From an uncultured beta proteobacterium (GTDB lineage Bacteria > Pseudomonadota > Gammaproteobacteria > Burkholderiales > Burkholderiaceae): DNA of 33,307 nt. Positions 8,074-15,958 of this stretch are shown here, in pieces. The stretch is from positions 1 through 33,307 of the forward strand of contig CAIKFU010000068.1 of the NCBI GenBank assembly GCA_903826775.1, in the 5' to 3' direction. Under the pieces are notes generated by a model. That model saw only the letters and a list, made by a program, of their open reading frames with translations. It was not told the DNA's origin and did no database searches. Positions within the stretch are counted from its first letter, which is position 1. Each line of letters begins with the position of its first letter. Position numbers and translations under genes: made by a program.

Positions 8074-8799
8074 ATGCTAAACCATCTTGATAGAATGAAT
8101 AAAATGCAAAACTCTATTCATGACGCCCTCTCCCTATTAACTGAGTTTGATAGCAATCTTATTGGGATTGTTGCCACATCCCTGAAGGTTAGCCTTTCTG
8201 CCTTATTTTTGGGAAGTATGCTTGGTTTACCAATTGGCGCTTTTCTTGCTACAGAAGAATTTACTGGTAAACGAGCAATTATTGTCATTTTGAACACGCT
8301 AATGGGTGTTCCCACTGTAATTGTGGGCGTTTTAGTCTATCTTTTACTTTCCCATAATGGACCTTTGGGGACTTTTGGATGGCTGTTTACGGTAAATGGA
8401 ATGATCATTGCGCAGTTTTTACTCACCACCCCCTTAATAGCAGCCCTAAGCAGGCAAGTACTCGAAGATGCATGGCAAACCCATCGTGAACCATTTATGG
8501 CACTCCGCTTGACCCGCTTCTATTACATTAAATGGTTAATATGGGATTGCCGGTTCTCCCTTACTATTGCAATTTTAGCGGGCTTAGCAAGAGCACTTTC
8601 TGAAGTGGGCGCTGTAATGATTGTGGGCGGGAATATTGATCACTCAACCCGTACCATGACAACCGCAATAGCACTAGAAACCAGCAAAGGCGACCTACCG
8701 CTTGCTCTCGCTTTAGGAATTGTTCTCTTGAGTATTGTTTTAATTGCCAATCTGCTTACTTATGCAATACGACTAGTCGCGGAAAGACGCTATGGATAA
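8074..8799 (+). CDS. tupB: tungstate-type ABC transporter permease
   Basis: A 241-residue permease with five or six membrane segments. The cytoplasmic loop and following helix, ending LSEVGAVMIVGGNI and then MTTAIALETSKGD, are characteristic of the tungstate permease TupB; the molybdate permease ModB lacks this wording. It imports tungstate (possibly molybdate) with an ATPase encoded just downstream, the two frames overlapping by 8 bp. Possible later starts are ATG 8095 and ATG 8104; none has a good ribosome-binding site, so the exact start is uncertain. The periplasmic receptor gene tupA, usually first in the operon, is absent. The neighbouring formate dehydrogenase needs a molybdenum or tungsten cofactor, which explains the location. 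Confidence 0.85.
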   Translation: MLNHLDRMNKMQNSIHDALSLLTEFDSNLIGIVATSLKVSLSALFLGSMLGLPIGAFLATEEFTGKRAIIVILNTLMGVPTVIVGVLVYLLLSHNGPLGTFGWLFTVNGMIIAQFLLTTPLIAALSRQVLEDAWQTHREPFMALRLTRFYYIKWLIWDCRFSLTIAILAGLARALSEVGAVMIVGGNIDHSTRTMTTAIALETSKGDLPLALALGIVLLSIVLIANLLTYAIRLVAERRYG

Positions 8800-9499
8800 C
8801 TTGCCATTAAATGCAATTGAAATTAGTGATGTTGTTGTAAAAAGAGGGGGTAAGATTATCCTGAATATTCCCCATGCAATTATTCCTTTATGCGGAACAA
8901 TCGCCTGCATTGGCCCCAATGGAGCAGGAAAAACTACTTTACTAAAAGTTTTACATGGTCTCATTAAGCCCGATTCAGGAATTATAAAATTTTTACGCCA
9001 ACCTCATTTTCCACCAATTCGCAGCGCATTAGTGCTGCATGAGACTCCAATGATTAAGTGTTCAGTTGAGAGTAATCTCAGACTAGCTCAAAATAAGCAA
9101 TCGAACATTTCAAAAGATGAAATTGAAAGCACGCTGAAGCAAATTGAGTTAAGCCATCTTTCAAATACCCCGGCAACCAAACTTTCTGCTGGAGAACGTC
9201 AAAAGCTCTCTCTTGGTAGGGCAATTTTACAAAAACCTAATTTAATTTTTCTTGATGAGCCAACCTCAAATCTTGACCCCTCTTCAACCAGTCAAGTAGA
9301 GTTAATTATTCACAATTTTATAAAGAATGGATGTAACGTCCTATTCACCTCCCACCAGCTATCGCAAGTAAAGCGGCTTGCTGACTATATTCTATATATC
9401 GATAATGGAGAAATTAAAGGGGAAGGTGAAAAAAAGCTATTTTTACAAAATTATATGGATCAATCATCACCGCAATTTCTTCACCAGGAATATCTGTGA
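8792..9499 (+). CDS. tupC: tungstate-type ABC transporter ATPase
   Basis: A 235-residue ATP-binding subunit. Walker A is GPNGAGKTT (41-49), the signature is LSAGE (132-136), Walker B is LIFLDE (152-157) and the switch histidine is His189 in FTSHQ. It should power the TupB permease, whose gene it overlaps by 8 bp. At the place of the Q-loop glutamine the sequence reads LVLHETPM, so histidine (about residue 84) seems to replace glutamine. The protein is short and lacks the C-terminal regulatory Mo-binding domain found in ModC. It converges on the formate dehydrogenase operon with a gap of only 17 bp, without a strong terminator. Confidence 0.85.
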   Translation: MDNLPLNAIEISDVVVKRGGKIILNIPHAIIPLCGTIACIGPNGAGKTTLLKVLHGLIKPDSGIIKFLRQPHFPPIRSALVLHETPMIKCSVESNLRLAQNKQSNISKDEIESTLKQIELSHLSNTPATKLSAGERQKLSLGRAILQKPNLIFLDEPTSNLDPSSTSQVELIIHNFIKNGCNVLFTSHQLSQVKRLADYILYIDNGEIKGEGEKKLFLQNYMDQSSPQFLHQEYL

Positions 9500-9516
9500 A
9501 GAAATAAAAAAGAAGC

Positions 9517-9846
9517 CTATTTCACCGCTGGAGTTCCAGCAGCATTTGTCGATGTCGCAGGCGTATTCGTTAATGCTGGCGGGGCAGCCACTTGGGTAGT
9601 TACCGGTGGTACAAATGCTGGTGGCTCAACACAAGCCGCCGGTGCTGATGTTCCTGCGGTCTTAAAACGGTTTGCCAAATTATTTTGAACCTTGCATAAC
9701 TGAAAGGCCGCAATCTTATCTCCATAAGCAGTTTTTGCCTTCCCTAAATCAGCGGCAGCTTGCTGTTCCGGCGTTAAAGCTGGCAGCATTGCAAATGCTG
9801 CAGTAAACCCCGCCACACCGACGATTAAAGCGATCATCTTTTTCAT
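9517..9846 (-). CDS. small secreted Ala/Pro-rich protein in fdh operon, 109 aa
   Basis: A 109-residue exported protein. The start ATG 9846 has AGGGG 7 nt upstream, better than the frame's earlier TTG-type extension that runs into fdhC. A signal peptide covers roughly residues 1-20 (MKKMIALIVGVAGFTAAFA). The mature part has a short segment with two cysteines (FQLCK... and AACVEP), which could form a disulphide in the periplasm, followed by an Ala/Pro/Thr-rich tail ending in TPAVK. I do not recognise a family and infer no function. It follows fdhC with 10 bp between stop and start, so it is probably the last gene of the formate dehydrogenase operon. Confidence 0.7.
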   Translation of the reverse strand: MKKMIALIVGVAGFTAAFAMLPALTPEQQAAADLGKAKTAYGDKIAAFQLCKVQNNLANRFKTAGTSAPAACVEPPAFVPPVTTQVAAPPALTNTPATSTNAAGTPAVK

Positions 9847-9856
9847 TGCCAAACCC

Positions 9857-10909
9857 CTATTTAATTTTATTAAACCAAAGTTCATGATGCTCTTTTGCCC
9901 AAGTCTGATCAACATATCCAGTTTTCATTCCATCAATAGAACCTGGCATTCCCAAGGTTCCAATATAAATATGGCCCATTGTCATGGCAGTCATTAATAA
10001 AGCGCCAACACTATGAATGATGTTGGCAAGCTGCATTGTTCCGCGCCAATATTCTATTGGTAGAAAAGGCACAATCATATCTAAAACCCAGCCAGAAGCT
10101 GAGATCGTTAGACCAAGGAATACCATTCCAAACCAAAACCAAAACTTTTCGCCGAAATTAAAAAATCCAGCAGGAACATGCTTTCCTGAGAATATTCCAC
10201 CAAACGAACGCAACCAATTCATATCGCCTTCACCGAAGATATTTCGACGTACAAATTGAATAAAGAAAATAAGGACACTCAAAGTAAATAATGGCCCGGT
10301 AAAATTATGGATATTTTTAAAAACAAACAGCAGGTTGCCAAAAGCTGAATCACCGATTAGAGGTAAAACAAAATACTTTCCATACAGGATCATTAATCCA
10401 GTACAAGCAAGCGCAATAAAACTGAATGCCATCACCCAATGAGTCACGCGCTCAACTAAATTAAAACGCTTAATCTTAATGCCCGTCATTGGTTCATGAA
10501 GTTTTATCGAACCCTTGATGACGTACATAGCAATAACCCCAGCCAAAGCGAGGGCAAGCAACCATGCTCCATAAACAGTAATCACTCCATTGCGTATCAA
10601 GCGCCATTGTTGACCCGATTTTTGAATCAAAACACCGGCTTCTTTGTTAGGAATACTCACATAATTGACGGCATCACTATTGGCAGTTCTCCAAATCGGG
10701 GCATTGTTACCAGGTTGATTAACTTGGGATTGCCTCTCTGCCTCCACTGTTGCACCCGGAGCGCGACCAATATCCATAATATTGGCTGACTCAACTTTAG
10801 GTAAACCCTCATTTTTTTGCTGAGCAACACAGAAGTTAGCAAATAAGCCAAAAAAAATAAATGCCGCCATTAGCAAATAACTGGGAGCGCCTCTAATTGA
10901 TCGATTCAT
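9857..10909 (-). CDS. fdhC: formate dehydrogenase cytochrome b (gamma) subunit
   Basis: A 350-residue membrane subunit that takes electrons from the iron-sulphur subunit and reduces quinone. The C-terminal 200 residues match the FdnI/FdoI cytochrome b family: four membrane helices with likely haem ligands His157 (RVTHW), His201 (IHNF), His299 and His313. The N-terminal 145 residues are an addition relative to the roughly 217-residue E. coli FdnI: a signal-like hydrophobic stretch (10-29), a polar periplasmic segment of about 80 residues, and an extra membrane helix (110-131). GAGGA lies about 8 nt before the ATG. It follows the small lipoprotein gene by 46 bp. Confidence 0.93.
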   Translation of the reverse strand: MNRSIRGAPSYLLMAAFIFFGLFANFCVAQQKNEGLPKVESANIMDIGRAPGATVEAERQSQVNQPGNNAPIWRTANSDAVNYVSIPNKEAGVLIQKSGQQWRLIRNGVITVYGAWLLALALAGVIAMYVIKGSIKLHEPMTGIKIKRFNLVERVTHWVMAFSFIALACTGLMILYGKYFVLPLIGDSAFGNLLFVFKNIHNFTGPLFTLSVLIFFIQFVRRNIFGEGDMNWLRSFGGIFSGKHVPAGFFNFGEKFWFWFGMVFLGLTISASGWVLDMIVPFLPIEYWRGTMQLANIIHSVGALLMTAMTMGHIYIGTLGMPGSIDGMKTGYVDQTWAKEHHELWFNKIK

Positions 10910-10955
10910 GGAAATATCCTCAAACGACTATGTTTTATTTTTATACTTTGACTGT

Positions 10956-11192
10956 TTACTTAATTCGACTGTATTCAGTTTGATTTTGATTTCGCTTATT
11001 AATCGCCTCTTGCCAACTTAACTTATCCCCAGGAGTCCAATCTTTGGTAACAAATCCATTGTTTGCCCCCATATAAGGAGCAACATCAGGCCGTTTGGAT
11101 GCCCTAGAAAGAAGCTGATCTGAATCAAGACAAGCGCTTAAAGAAGTGGAAACCAATGCACAAAGAATGGTTATTTTTAGGTAGCGTTTCAT
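10956..11192 (-). CDS. small lipoprotein in fdh operon, 78 aa
   Basis: A 78-residue protein with a lipoprotein signal peptide: basic MKRYLK, a hydrophobic core and the lipobox LSAC with the lipidated cysteine at position 21. The mature 58 residues are polar (DSDQLL... then KDWTPGDKLSWQEAI) and contain no further cysteine. Asp at +3 after the Cys-Leu does not give a clear +2 Asp retention signal. Its ATG overlaps the fdhB stop by one base (TAATG), so it is translated with fdhB and very likely works with the enzyme, perhaps as a membrane tether. I do not recognise a named family. Confidence 0.75.
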   Translation of the reverse strand: MKRYLKITILCALVSTSLSACLDSDQLLSRASKRPDVAPYMGANNGFVTKDWTPGDKLSWQEAINKRNQNQTEYSRIK

Positions 11193-11848
11193 TACTTACC
11201 CCCTTGTGTTGCCGTGACTGGCGCCGAAGGTTGTGAAGAGTCGACTGGCTTTCCATAGGCAGTAGCCCAACCAAATACACTAGCTCCAGCATTTTTTCCA
11301 TTAGTTTGTCGTTTTACAACCCGCCCACGAAAAATATCGGCTATTACATCACCATCGCCAGCCATCAGGGCTTTTGTGGAGCACATTTCTGCACAGAGTG
11401 GGAGTTTTCCCTCTGCCAAACGATTACGCCCATATTTTTCAAATTCAGCAACGCTGCCATTCTCTTCAGGGCCACCGCTACAAAATGTGCATTTATCCAT
11501 TTTCCCGCGTAATCCAAAAGTACCTTGACTTGGAAACTGAGGGGCACCAAAAGGGCAAGCATAAGAGCAATAACCACAACCTATGCAAACATCCTTATCG
11601 TGCAAAACCACGCCTTCGTCGGTACGATAAAAACAATCAACGGGACATACCGCCATGCAAGGAGCATCGGAACAGTGCATGCAAGCAACAGAAATTGACT
11701 TTTCTGCACCGACGACGCCATCATTTATTGTTACCACACGACGGCGATTAACACCCCAGGGCACTTCATTTTCATTTTTGCATGCAGTTACGCAACCATT
11801 ACATTCAATGCATCTTTCTGCATCGCAGATAAACTTCATTCTTGCCAT
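11192..11848 (-). CDS. fdhB: formate dehydrogenase iron-sulphur (beta) subunit
   Basis: A 218-residue ferredoxin-like subunit that links the catalytic subunit to the cytochrome b. It has sixteen cluster cysteines in four groups: Cys13/16/19/23, Cys56/59/64/68, Cys88/91/94/98 and Cys120/123/152/156, enough for four [4Fe-4S] clusters. Unlike E. coli FdnH (about 294 residues) it has no C-terminal membrane helix and ends in a flexible polar tail. It has no own Tat signal, so it is expected to be exported together with FdhA. CAGGAG precedes the ATG at good distance. It lies 29 bp after fdhA and is coupled to the downstream lipoprotein gene. Confidence 0.95.
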   Translation of the reverse strand: MARMKFICDAERCIECNGCVTACKNENEVPWGVNRRRVVTINDGVVGAEKSISVACMHCSDAPCMAVCPVDCFYRTDEGVVLHDKDVCIGCGYCSYACPFGAPQFPSQGTFGLRGKMDKCTFCSGGPEENGSVAEFEKYGRNRLAEGKLPLCAEMCSTKALMAGDGDVIADIFRGRVVKRQTNGKNAGASVFGWATAYGKPVDSSQPSAPVTATQGGK

Positions 11849-11877
11849 TCTAATCTCCTGAATTTATCTTATTGCAT

Positions 11878-14865
11878 TTAAGCAGCTTTTTCGATCTGAC
11901 AGATCGTGGTCTTAGTCTCTTGCATCATCGTTACCATGTCATAACCATAAGTGGTCGCGGTATTAACTGCATCTCCTCGAACTATTGGATGCGCACCCTC
12001 CGGGTAGTATTGAAGCAAATCCTTCCCTTCCCACCAGCCTGAAAAATGGAATGGGATAAATGCTGTATCAGGACCAACGCGTTCCGTAACCATTGCGCGA
12101 ACTTTGATCCTTGCTCCCGTGGGAGATTTAACCCATACATAATCCCAATTATTAATTCCACGACGAGCTGCTGCACCTGGATTTATTTCAACAAAATTCT
12201 CCTGCTGAAGTTCTGCCAACCACGGATTTGAACGGGTTTCTTCGCCACCACCTTCATACTCAACCAAACGACCAGAGGTCAAGATTATTGGGAATTTATC
12301 GTACAACTTATCGGCAATATTTTTATCTTGGATCGATTTATATAAGGTTGGCAACCTCCAAAAATTCTTCTTATCCGCGATAGTAGGATATTTCTCGACC
12401 ATATCTGGTCTCGTGCTATACAAGGCTTCACGGTGAATTGGTATTGGATCTGGAAAGTTCCAAACCACTGCACGAGCTTTTGCATTACCAAATGGGTGGC
12501 AGCCGTGGTTTTTCATAACGACACGGATAATACCCCCAGATAAATCCGTCTTCCAATTTTTACCTTCAGCGAGTTTAATTTCATTTTCAGTCAACTCACT
12601 CCACCATCCGAGTTTTTTCAATAAGACGTGATCGAACTCTGGGTAACCAGTTGTAATGTCAGCGCCCTTTGAACACGAACCATCCTCTGCCAATAAATTC
12701 TTGCCATCCTTTTCAACACCAAAATTAGCGCGAAAATTGCCACCCCCATCCATCACATTTTTACTGGTGTCATATAGATTTGGTGAACCGGGATGCTTTA
12801 ATTCTGGAGTGCCGTAGCAGGGCCATGGTAAACCAAAGTAATCACCAGTCGTATCGTACCCACTTATTGGGTCACGACCACCTCGGGATTTCAACGTCTT
12901 AGGATCAAAGACGTTCATCATTCTCATGTGCGCTTTCAGGCGTTCAGGTGCGTGCCCTGTATAGCCAATCGTCCACACGGATTTATTGATTTCGCGCAAT
13001 ATTGATTCAATCTCAGGCTCTCTCCAATTCTTGCCTGCAAACTTCGAATCCAGCATTTTGTAATTCAACGACAACTCTTTACCAAATCCCAGTCGGTCGG
13101 CAAACGCCTGCATGATGACGTGATCGGGGACTGATTCAAACAGCGGGTCAATCACCTTTTCGCGCCACTGTAATGAACGATTTGATGCGGTAACTGAACC
13201 TACTGTTTCAAATTGTGTAGTTGCAGGAAGTAAATATACAGAGCGATTTTTATTAACTTCGCCACCCTCTCCAGGAGGCATTGCTGCCATTGCCGCTGTT
13301 GCGCTTGGATACGGATCCACAACCACCAACAGATCTAATTTATCCATTGCGCGTTTCATATCAAGGCCGCGGGTTTGTGAATTTGGGGCATGCCCCCAGA
13401 AAAATAGCCCTTTTACATTTGCATTTTGATCAATCAAATCGCTCTTTTCAAGAACCGCATCTACCCAACGAGACACTGTTGTACCTGATTTTTCCATCAT
13501 GTCAGGCGCGTATCGACCTTTAATCCAATCGTAGTCAACACCCCAAACCGTAGCAAAATGCTTCCAAGCCCCTGCAGCCAATCCATAATATCCAGGCAAC
13601 GAATCTGGATTAGGTCCAACATCAGTAGCGCCCTGAACGTTATCATGACCGCGAAAAATATTTGCGCCGCCTCCGGACTTGCCGATGTTTCCTAACGCTA
13701 ATTGCAAAATGCATGAAGCCCGAACCATTGCGTTGCCAATAGTGTGCTGCGTTTGTCCCATACACCAAACAATGGTGCTAGGACGATTTTTTGCCATCGT
13801 CTCCGCAACTTTATAAACCTGCGCTTCAGGAACCCCACAAGCAGCCTCAACATTCTCCGGGGTCCATTTTTCCATCACTTCTTTGCGAACATCTTCCATC
13901 CCATATACGCGATCGTTAATGTATTTTTTGTCTTCCCAGCCATTGCTGAAAATATGGTAAAGGACGCCAAACAAAAAAGGGATGTCGGAGCCCGACCGAA
14001 TCCGCACATACTGATCAGACTTTGCAGCAGTTCTGGTATAACGTGGATCAACCACAATTAATTTACAACCGTTTTCTTTTGCATGAAGCATGTGCATCAT
14101 CGATACCGGATGGGCTTCTGCAGCATTAGAGCCAATATACAAAGCGGCTTTTGCGTTCATCATGTCGTTATAGCTGTTTGTCATGGCGCCGTAACCCCAT
14201 GTATTTGCAACTCCCGCCACCGTCGTTGAGTGACAAATTCTAGCTTGGTGATCAGTATTATTGGTTCCAAAAAAAGAAACCCACTTGCGCAATAAATACG
14301 ATTGTTCATTATTGTGTTTAGACGAACCAATGAAAAACATTGAATCTGGGCCAAATTTACTGCGAATGCCCTTCATTTTTTCAGCAATCTCATCAAGCGC
14401 TTGATCCCACGATATTTTTTGATACTTGCCGTCCACCAACTTCATTGGGTAACGCAAGCGATAATCTCCATGACCATGTTCACGCAAGGCAGCGCCCTTG
14501 GCGCAATGGGCGCCTAAATTGATCGGGGAATCAAAAACCGGATCTTGACGAACCCAAACGCCATTCTCAACAGTTGCATCTACCGCACAACCCACGGAGC
14601 AATGGGAGCAAACCGTCCTCTTGATTTCAATTTTTCCTTTACCATCAAGCATTGCCTTTGTCTCGGCGGCCCGCACTTTCTGAATCAAATTGAGCTGACT
14701 CACTGCAATACCTGCTCCAACACCCACTCCAGAACGTTTCAAGAATGCACGTCGATCCATCGTAGGCACAGCAGTTTTAAGTCCTCGAGACAAACTGCCA
14801 ATTAAATTTGATGTTTGAACAGATCGGCTGTTATTTGAAATAGTTGATTTACGAGTCAGACTCAT
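11878..14865 (-). CDS. fdhA: formate dehydrogenase catalytic (alpha) subunit, Cys type
   Basis: A 995-residue molybdenum/tungsten bis-guanine dinucleotide enzyme that oxidises formate to CO2 in the periplasm. The Tat signal DRRAFLK (37-43) follows an unusually long 36-residue leader. The N-terminal [4Fe-4S] ligands are Cys86, Cys89, Cys93 and Cys121. The metal ligand is Cys211 in ARICHST, followed by the family's TVAGVANTWGYGAMTNS segment, so this is a cysteine enzyme and no selenocysteine is needed. A C-terminal molydopterin-dinucleotide-binding domain with the segment around LTSGRLVEYEGGGEETRSN completes it. CGGGGA lies before the ATG. Whether Mo or W is used cannot be read from the protein, but the neighbouring tungstate transporter genes favour W or both. 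Confidence 0.96.
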   Translation of the reverse strand: MSLTRKSTISNNSRSVQTSNLIGSLSRGLKTAVPTMDRRAFLKRSGVGVGAGIAVSQLNLIQKVRAAETKAMLDGKGKIEIKRTVCSHCSVGCAVDATVENGVWVRQDPVFDSPINLGAHCAKGAALREHGHGDYRLRYPMKLVDGKYQKISWDQALDEIAEKMKGIRSKFGPDSMFFIGSSKHNNEQSYLLRKWVSFFGTNNTDHQARICHSTTVAGVANTWGYGAMTNSYNDMMNAKAALYIGSNAAEAHPVSMMHMLHAKENGCKLIVVDPRYTRTAAKSDQYVRIRSGSDIPFLFGVLYHIFSNGWEDKKYINDRVYGMEDVRKEVMEKWTPENVEAACGVPEAQVYKVAETMAKNRPSTIVWCMGQTQHTIGNAMVRASCILQLALGNIGKSGGGANIFRGHDNVQGATDVGPNPDSLPGYYGLAAGAWKHFATVWGVDYDWIKGRYAPDMMEKSGTTVSRWVDAVLEKSDLIDQNANVKGLFFWGHAPNSQTRGLDMKRAMDKLDLLVVVDPYPSATAAMAAMPPGEGGEVNKNRSVYLLPATTQFETVGSVTASNRSLQWREKVIDPLFESVPDHVIMQAFADRLGFGKELSLNYKMLDSKFAGKNWREPEIESILREINKSVWTIGYTGHAPERLKAHMRMMNVFDPKTLKSRGGRDPISGYDTTGDYFGLPWPCYGTPELKHPGSPNLYDTSKNVMDGGGNFRANFGVEKDGKNLLAEDGSCSKGADITTGYPEFDHVLLKKLGWWSELTENEIKLAEGKNWKTDLSGGIIRVVMKNHGCHPFGNAKARAVVWNFPDPIPIHREALYSTRPDMVEKYPTIADKKNFWRLPTLYKSIQDKNIADKLYDKFPIILTSGRLVEYEGGGEETRSNPWLAELQQENFVEINPGAAARRGINNWDYVWVKSPTGARIKVRAMVTERVGPDTAFIPFHFSGWWEGKDLLQYYPEGAHPIVRGDAVNTATTYGYDMVTMMQETKTTICQIEKAA

Positions 14866-14936
14866 ACATAGTCCCCGAGAAAATGGTTTCTTTTGTTAAC
14901 GCAAAATGAGAAGTGAAGGCAAGATATAAGGAAGTC

Positions 14937-15158
14937 TTATACAAGCGTTGTTTCATAATACTTACGGACATGGGCTGAAAGCTGATATCCATCATTTTTT
15001 CCGGATACAGTGCTGCCAATCTCTTGAATCACAGCCTTACCAATGGGTGCCTGAGAAACAGCAACTACACTGCCCGCTATTGCACCTGCGCCTATAAAAA
15101 ATGTCCTGCGTGAATGCTTAGTATCTTCTTTGGATAAAGCAGAGGATTTAATACTCAT
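14937..15158 (-). CDS. formate dehydrogenase-region Tat-signal protein, 73 aa
   Basis: A 73-residue protein with a Tat signal: SRRTFFIGAGAIAGSVVAVS with Arg17-Arg18. It matches the small 'formate dehydrogenase region TAT target' family that precedes fdhA in many proteobacteria. The mature part is about 40 residues, has no cysteine, and ends YQLSAHVRKYYETTLV, a conserved-looking tail. Its role is not established; its constant position suggests help in export or assembly of the FdhAB complex. TAGGAG lies 6 nt before the ATG. It is the first gene after the 122-bp gap with the FNR-like site, so it probably heads the structural operon. Confidence 0.88.
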   Translation of the reverse strand: MSIKSSALSKEDTKHSRRTFFIGAGAIAGSVVAVSQAPIGKAVIQEIGSTVSGKNDGYQLSAHVRKYYETTLV

Positions 15159-15280
15159 TGCAAACTCCTATCTAGCAAATATTCTAATTAAGTAGATGCT
15201 GATCAAGTTTAAATGGTAATTAAAAAAAACGCAGTTTTCTTTTAAAATTTTTACAGGTAGTAACCCTAACAGCCAAATAG
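15159..15280 (-). promoter_or_regulatory. probable promoter region of the fdh structural genes
   Basis: This 122-bp gap splits the otherwise tightly packed leftward locus between torD and the Tat-signal gene. It is AT-rich, holds an FNR-like palindrome and a possible -10 element TAGAAT (15186-15181 on the minus strand), and ends with a good ribosome-binding site. A separate promoter for the structural genes is therefore likely, inferred from layout. Confidence 0.45.
15193..15206 (-). promoter_or_regulatory. candidate FNR/CRP-type operator
   Basis: On the minus strand the site reads TTGATCAGCATCTA, which matches nine of the ten fixed positions of the FNR consensus TTGAT-N4-ATCAA. It lies about 35-48 nt before the start codon of the Tat-signal gene. 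Oxygen or redox control of the dehydrogenase would make sense, but the distance to the visible -10 candidate does not fit the usual -41.5 position, so the start of transcription must be found before the role is accepted. Confidence 0.4.
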
Positions 15281-15958
15281 CTAAAGCATGTCAAAGCCTT
15301 GGCCTTCTATTGATAAGAATTCTCTAGTCAGATTTGCAACCGAATGGTATGAAAACATTTGAGGATTATTTTCTATTGCATCGCACAAATCATCATACCA
15401 ATTTCGAATATGGTCATTAAAGAAAATTCTTTGATTTGTTAGATTGGAGATTTCAACGTCTTCTCCAACAATCAAATAACGCATTACTTCACATAAGGAA
15501 GCGATATGATCCTCGGTCTCAGAAGTGGTCGCAGCAGACTCAAGACCCAGTTCGTGCAACGCACGACGAATTTCCACCAATGGTTTCTCATTTAAGTGGC
15601 CGGCAATATAAAAGGAGCCATTTAAAAAAATATGCGGCCTACCAACACCTGAAAAATGGGTCTCGAACTCATCTCGCCACGAGTTGGCGGAATGATCTTT
15701 TGCGGCATCCACGACTGTAAGCCACGCCTTTTCCAAGGGAGTATCAGAATTCTGGGGAAAGCTGGCATCGGATTTTACTGAATTGCAAATTTTATCAAGC
15801 AGCGCCATGTCTGGGGGCGCCTGAAATAAAGCGGCAAGTAAACCGTATAAATCAGCGCGCGCCAAATCTTCAGTTGTACCCAACACCCCAATCTCCATTA
15901 AATCAGTCTCTTTTCTTGACATTTTTATAACAACATTTTCATTGCGTTCATAAGTCAT
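15281..15958 (-). CDS. TorD-family chaperone for formate dehydrogenase
   Basis: A 225-residue all-helical protein of the TorD/DmsD family, cytoplasmic chaperones that bind Tat signals and help insert the Mo/W cofactor before export. Typical are the LYGLLAALFQAPPD opening and the central segment EFETHFSGVGRPHIFLNGSFYIAG. The client is almost certainly FdhA and perhaps the small Tat-signal protein. The frame overlaps the polyferredoxin stop by 11 bp, which supports coupling; ATG 15922 and ATG 15898 are possible alternative starts, since no start has a strong ribosome-binding site. It closes the accessory half of the locus. Confidence 0.88.
   Translation of the reverse strand: MTYERNENVVIKMSRKETDLMEIGVLGTTEDLARADLYGLLAALFQAPPDMALLDKICNSVKSDASFPQNSDTPLEKAWLTVVDAAKDHSANSWRDEFETHFSGVGRPHIFLNGSFYIAGHLNEKPLVEIRRALHELGLESAATTSETEDHIASLCEVMRYLIVGEDVEISNLTNQRIFFNDHIRNWYDDLCDAIENNPQMFSYHSVANLTREFLSIEGQGFDML

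Noticed and set aside
9496..9525. Weak stem (GTGAA...TTCAC) between tupC and the last fdh gene
   Set aside because: AT-rich stem with a 3-nt bulge and no good T-run at the right distance; not convincing as a bidirectional terminator.
11374..11751. 125-codon frame antisense to fdhB
   Set aside because: Cys/His-rich shadow of the ferredoxin motifs on the opposite strand; fdhB is certain.
14340..15160. Possible selenocysteine enzyme
   Set aside because: FdhA has cysteine (TGC/TGT codon) at residue 211 and no in-frame TGA, so no selenocysteine is needed.
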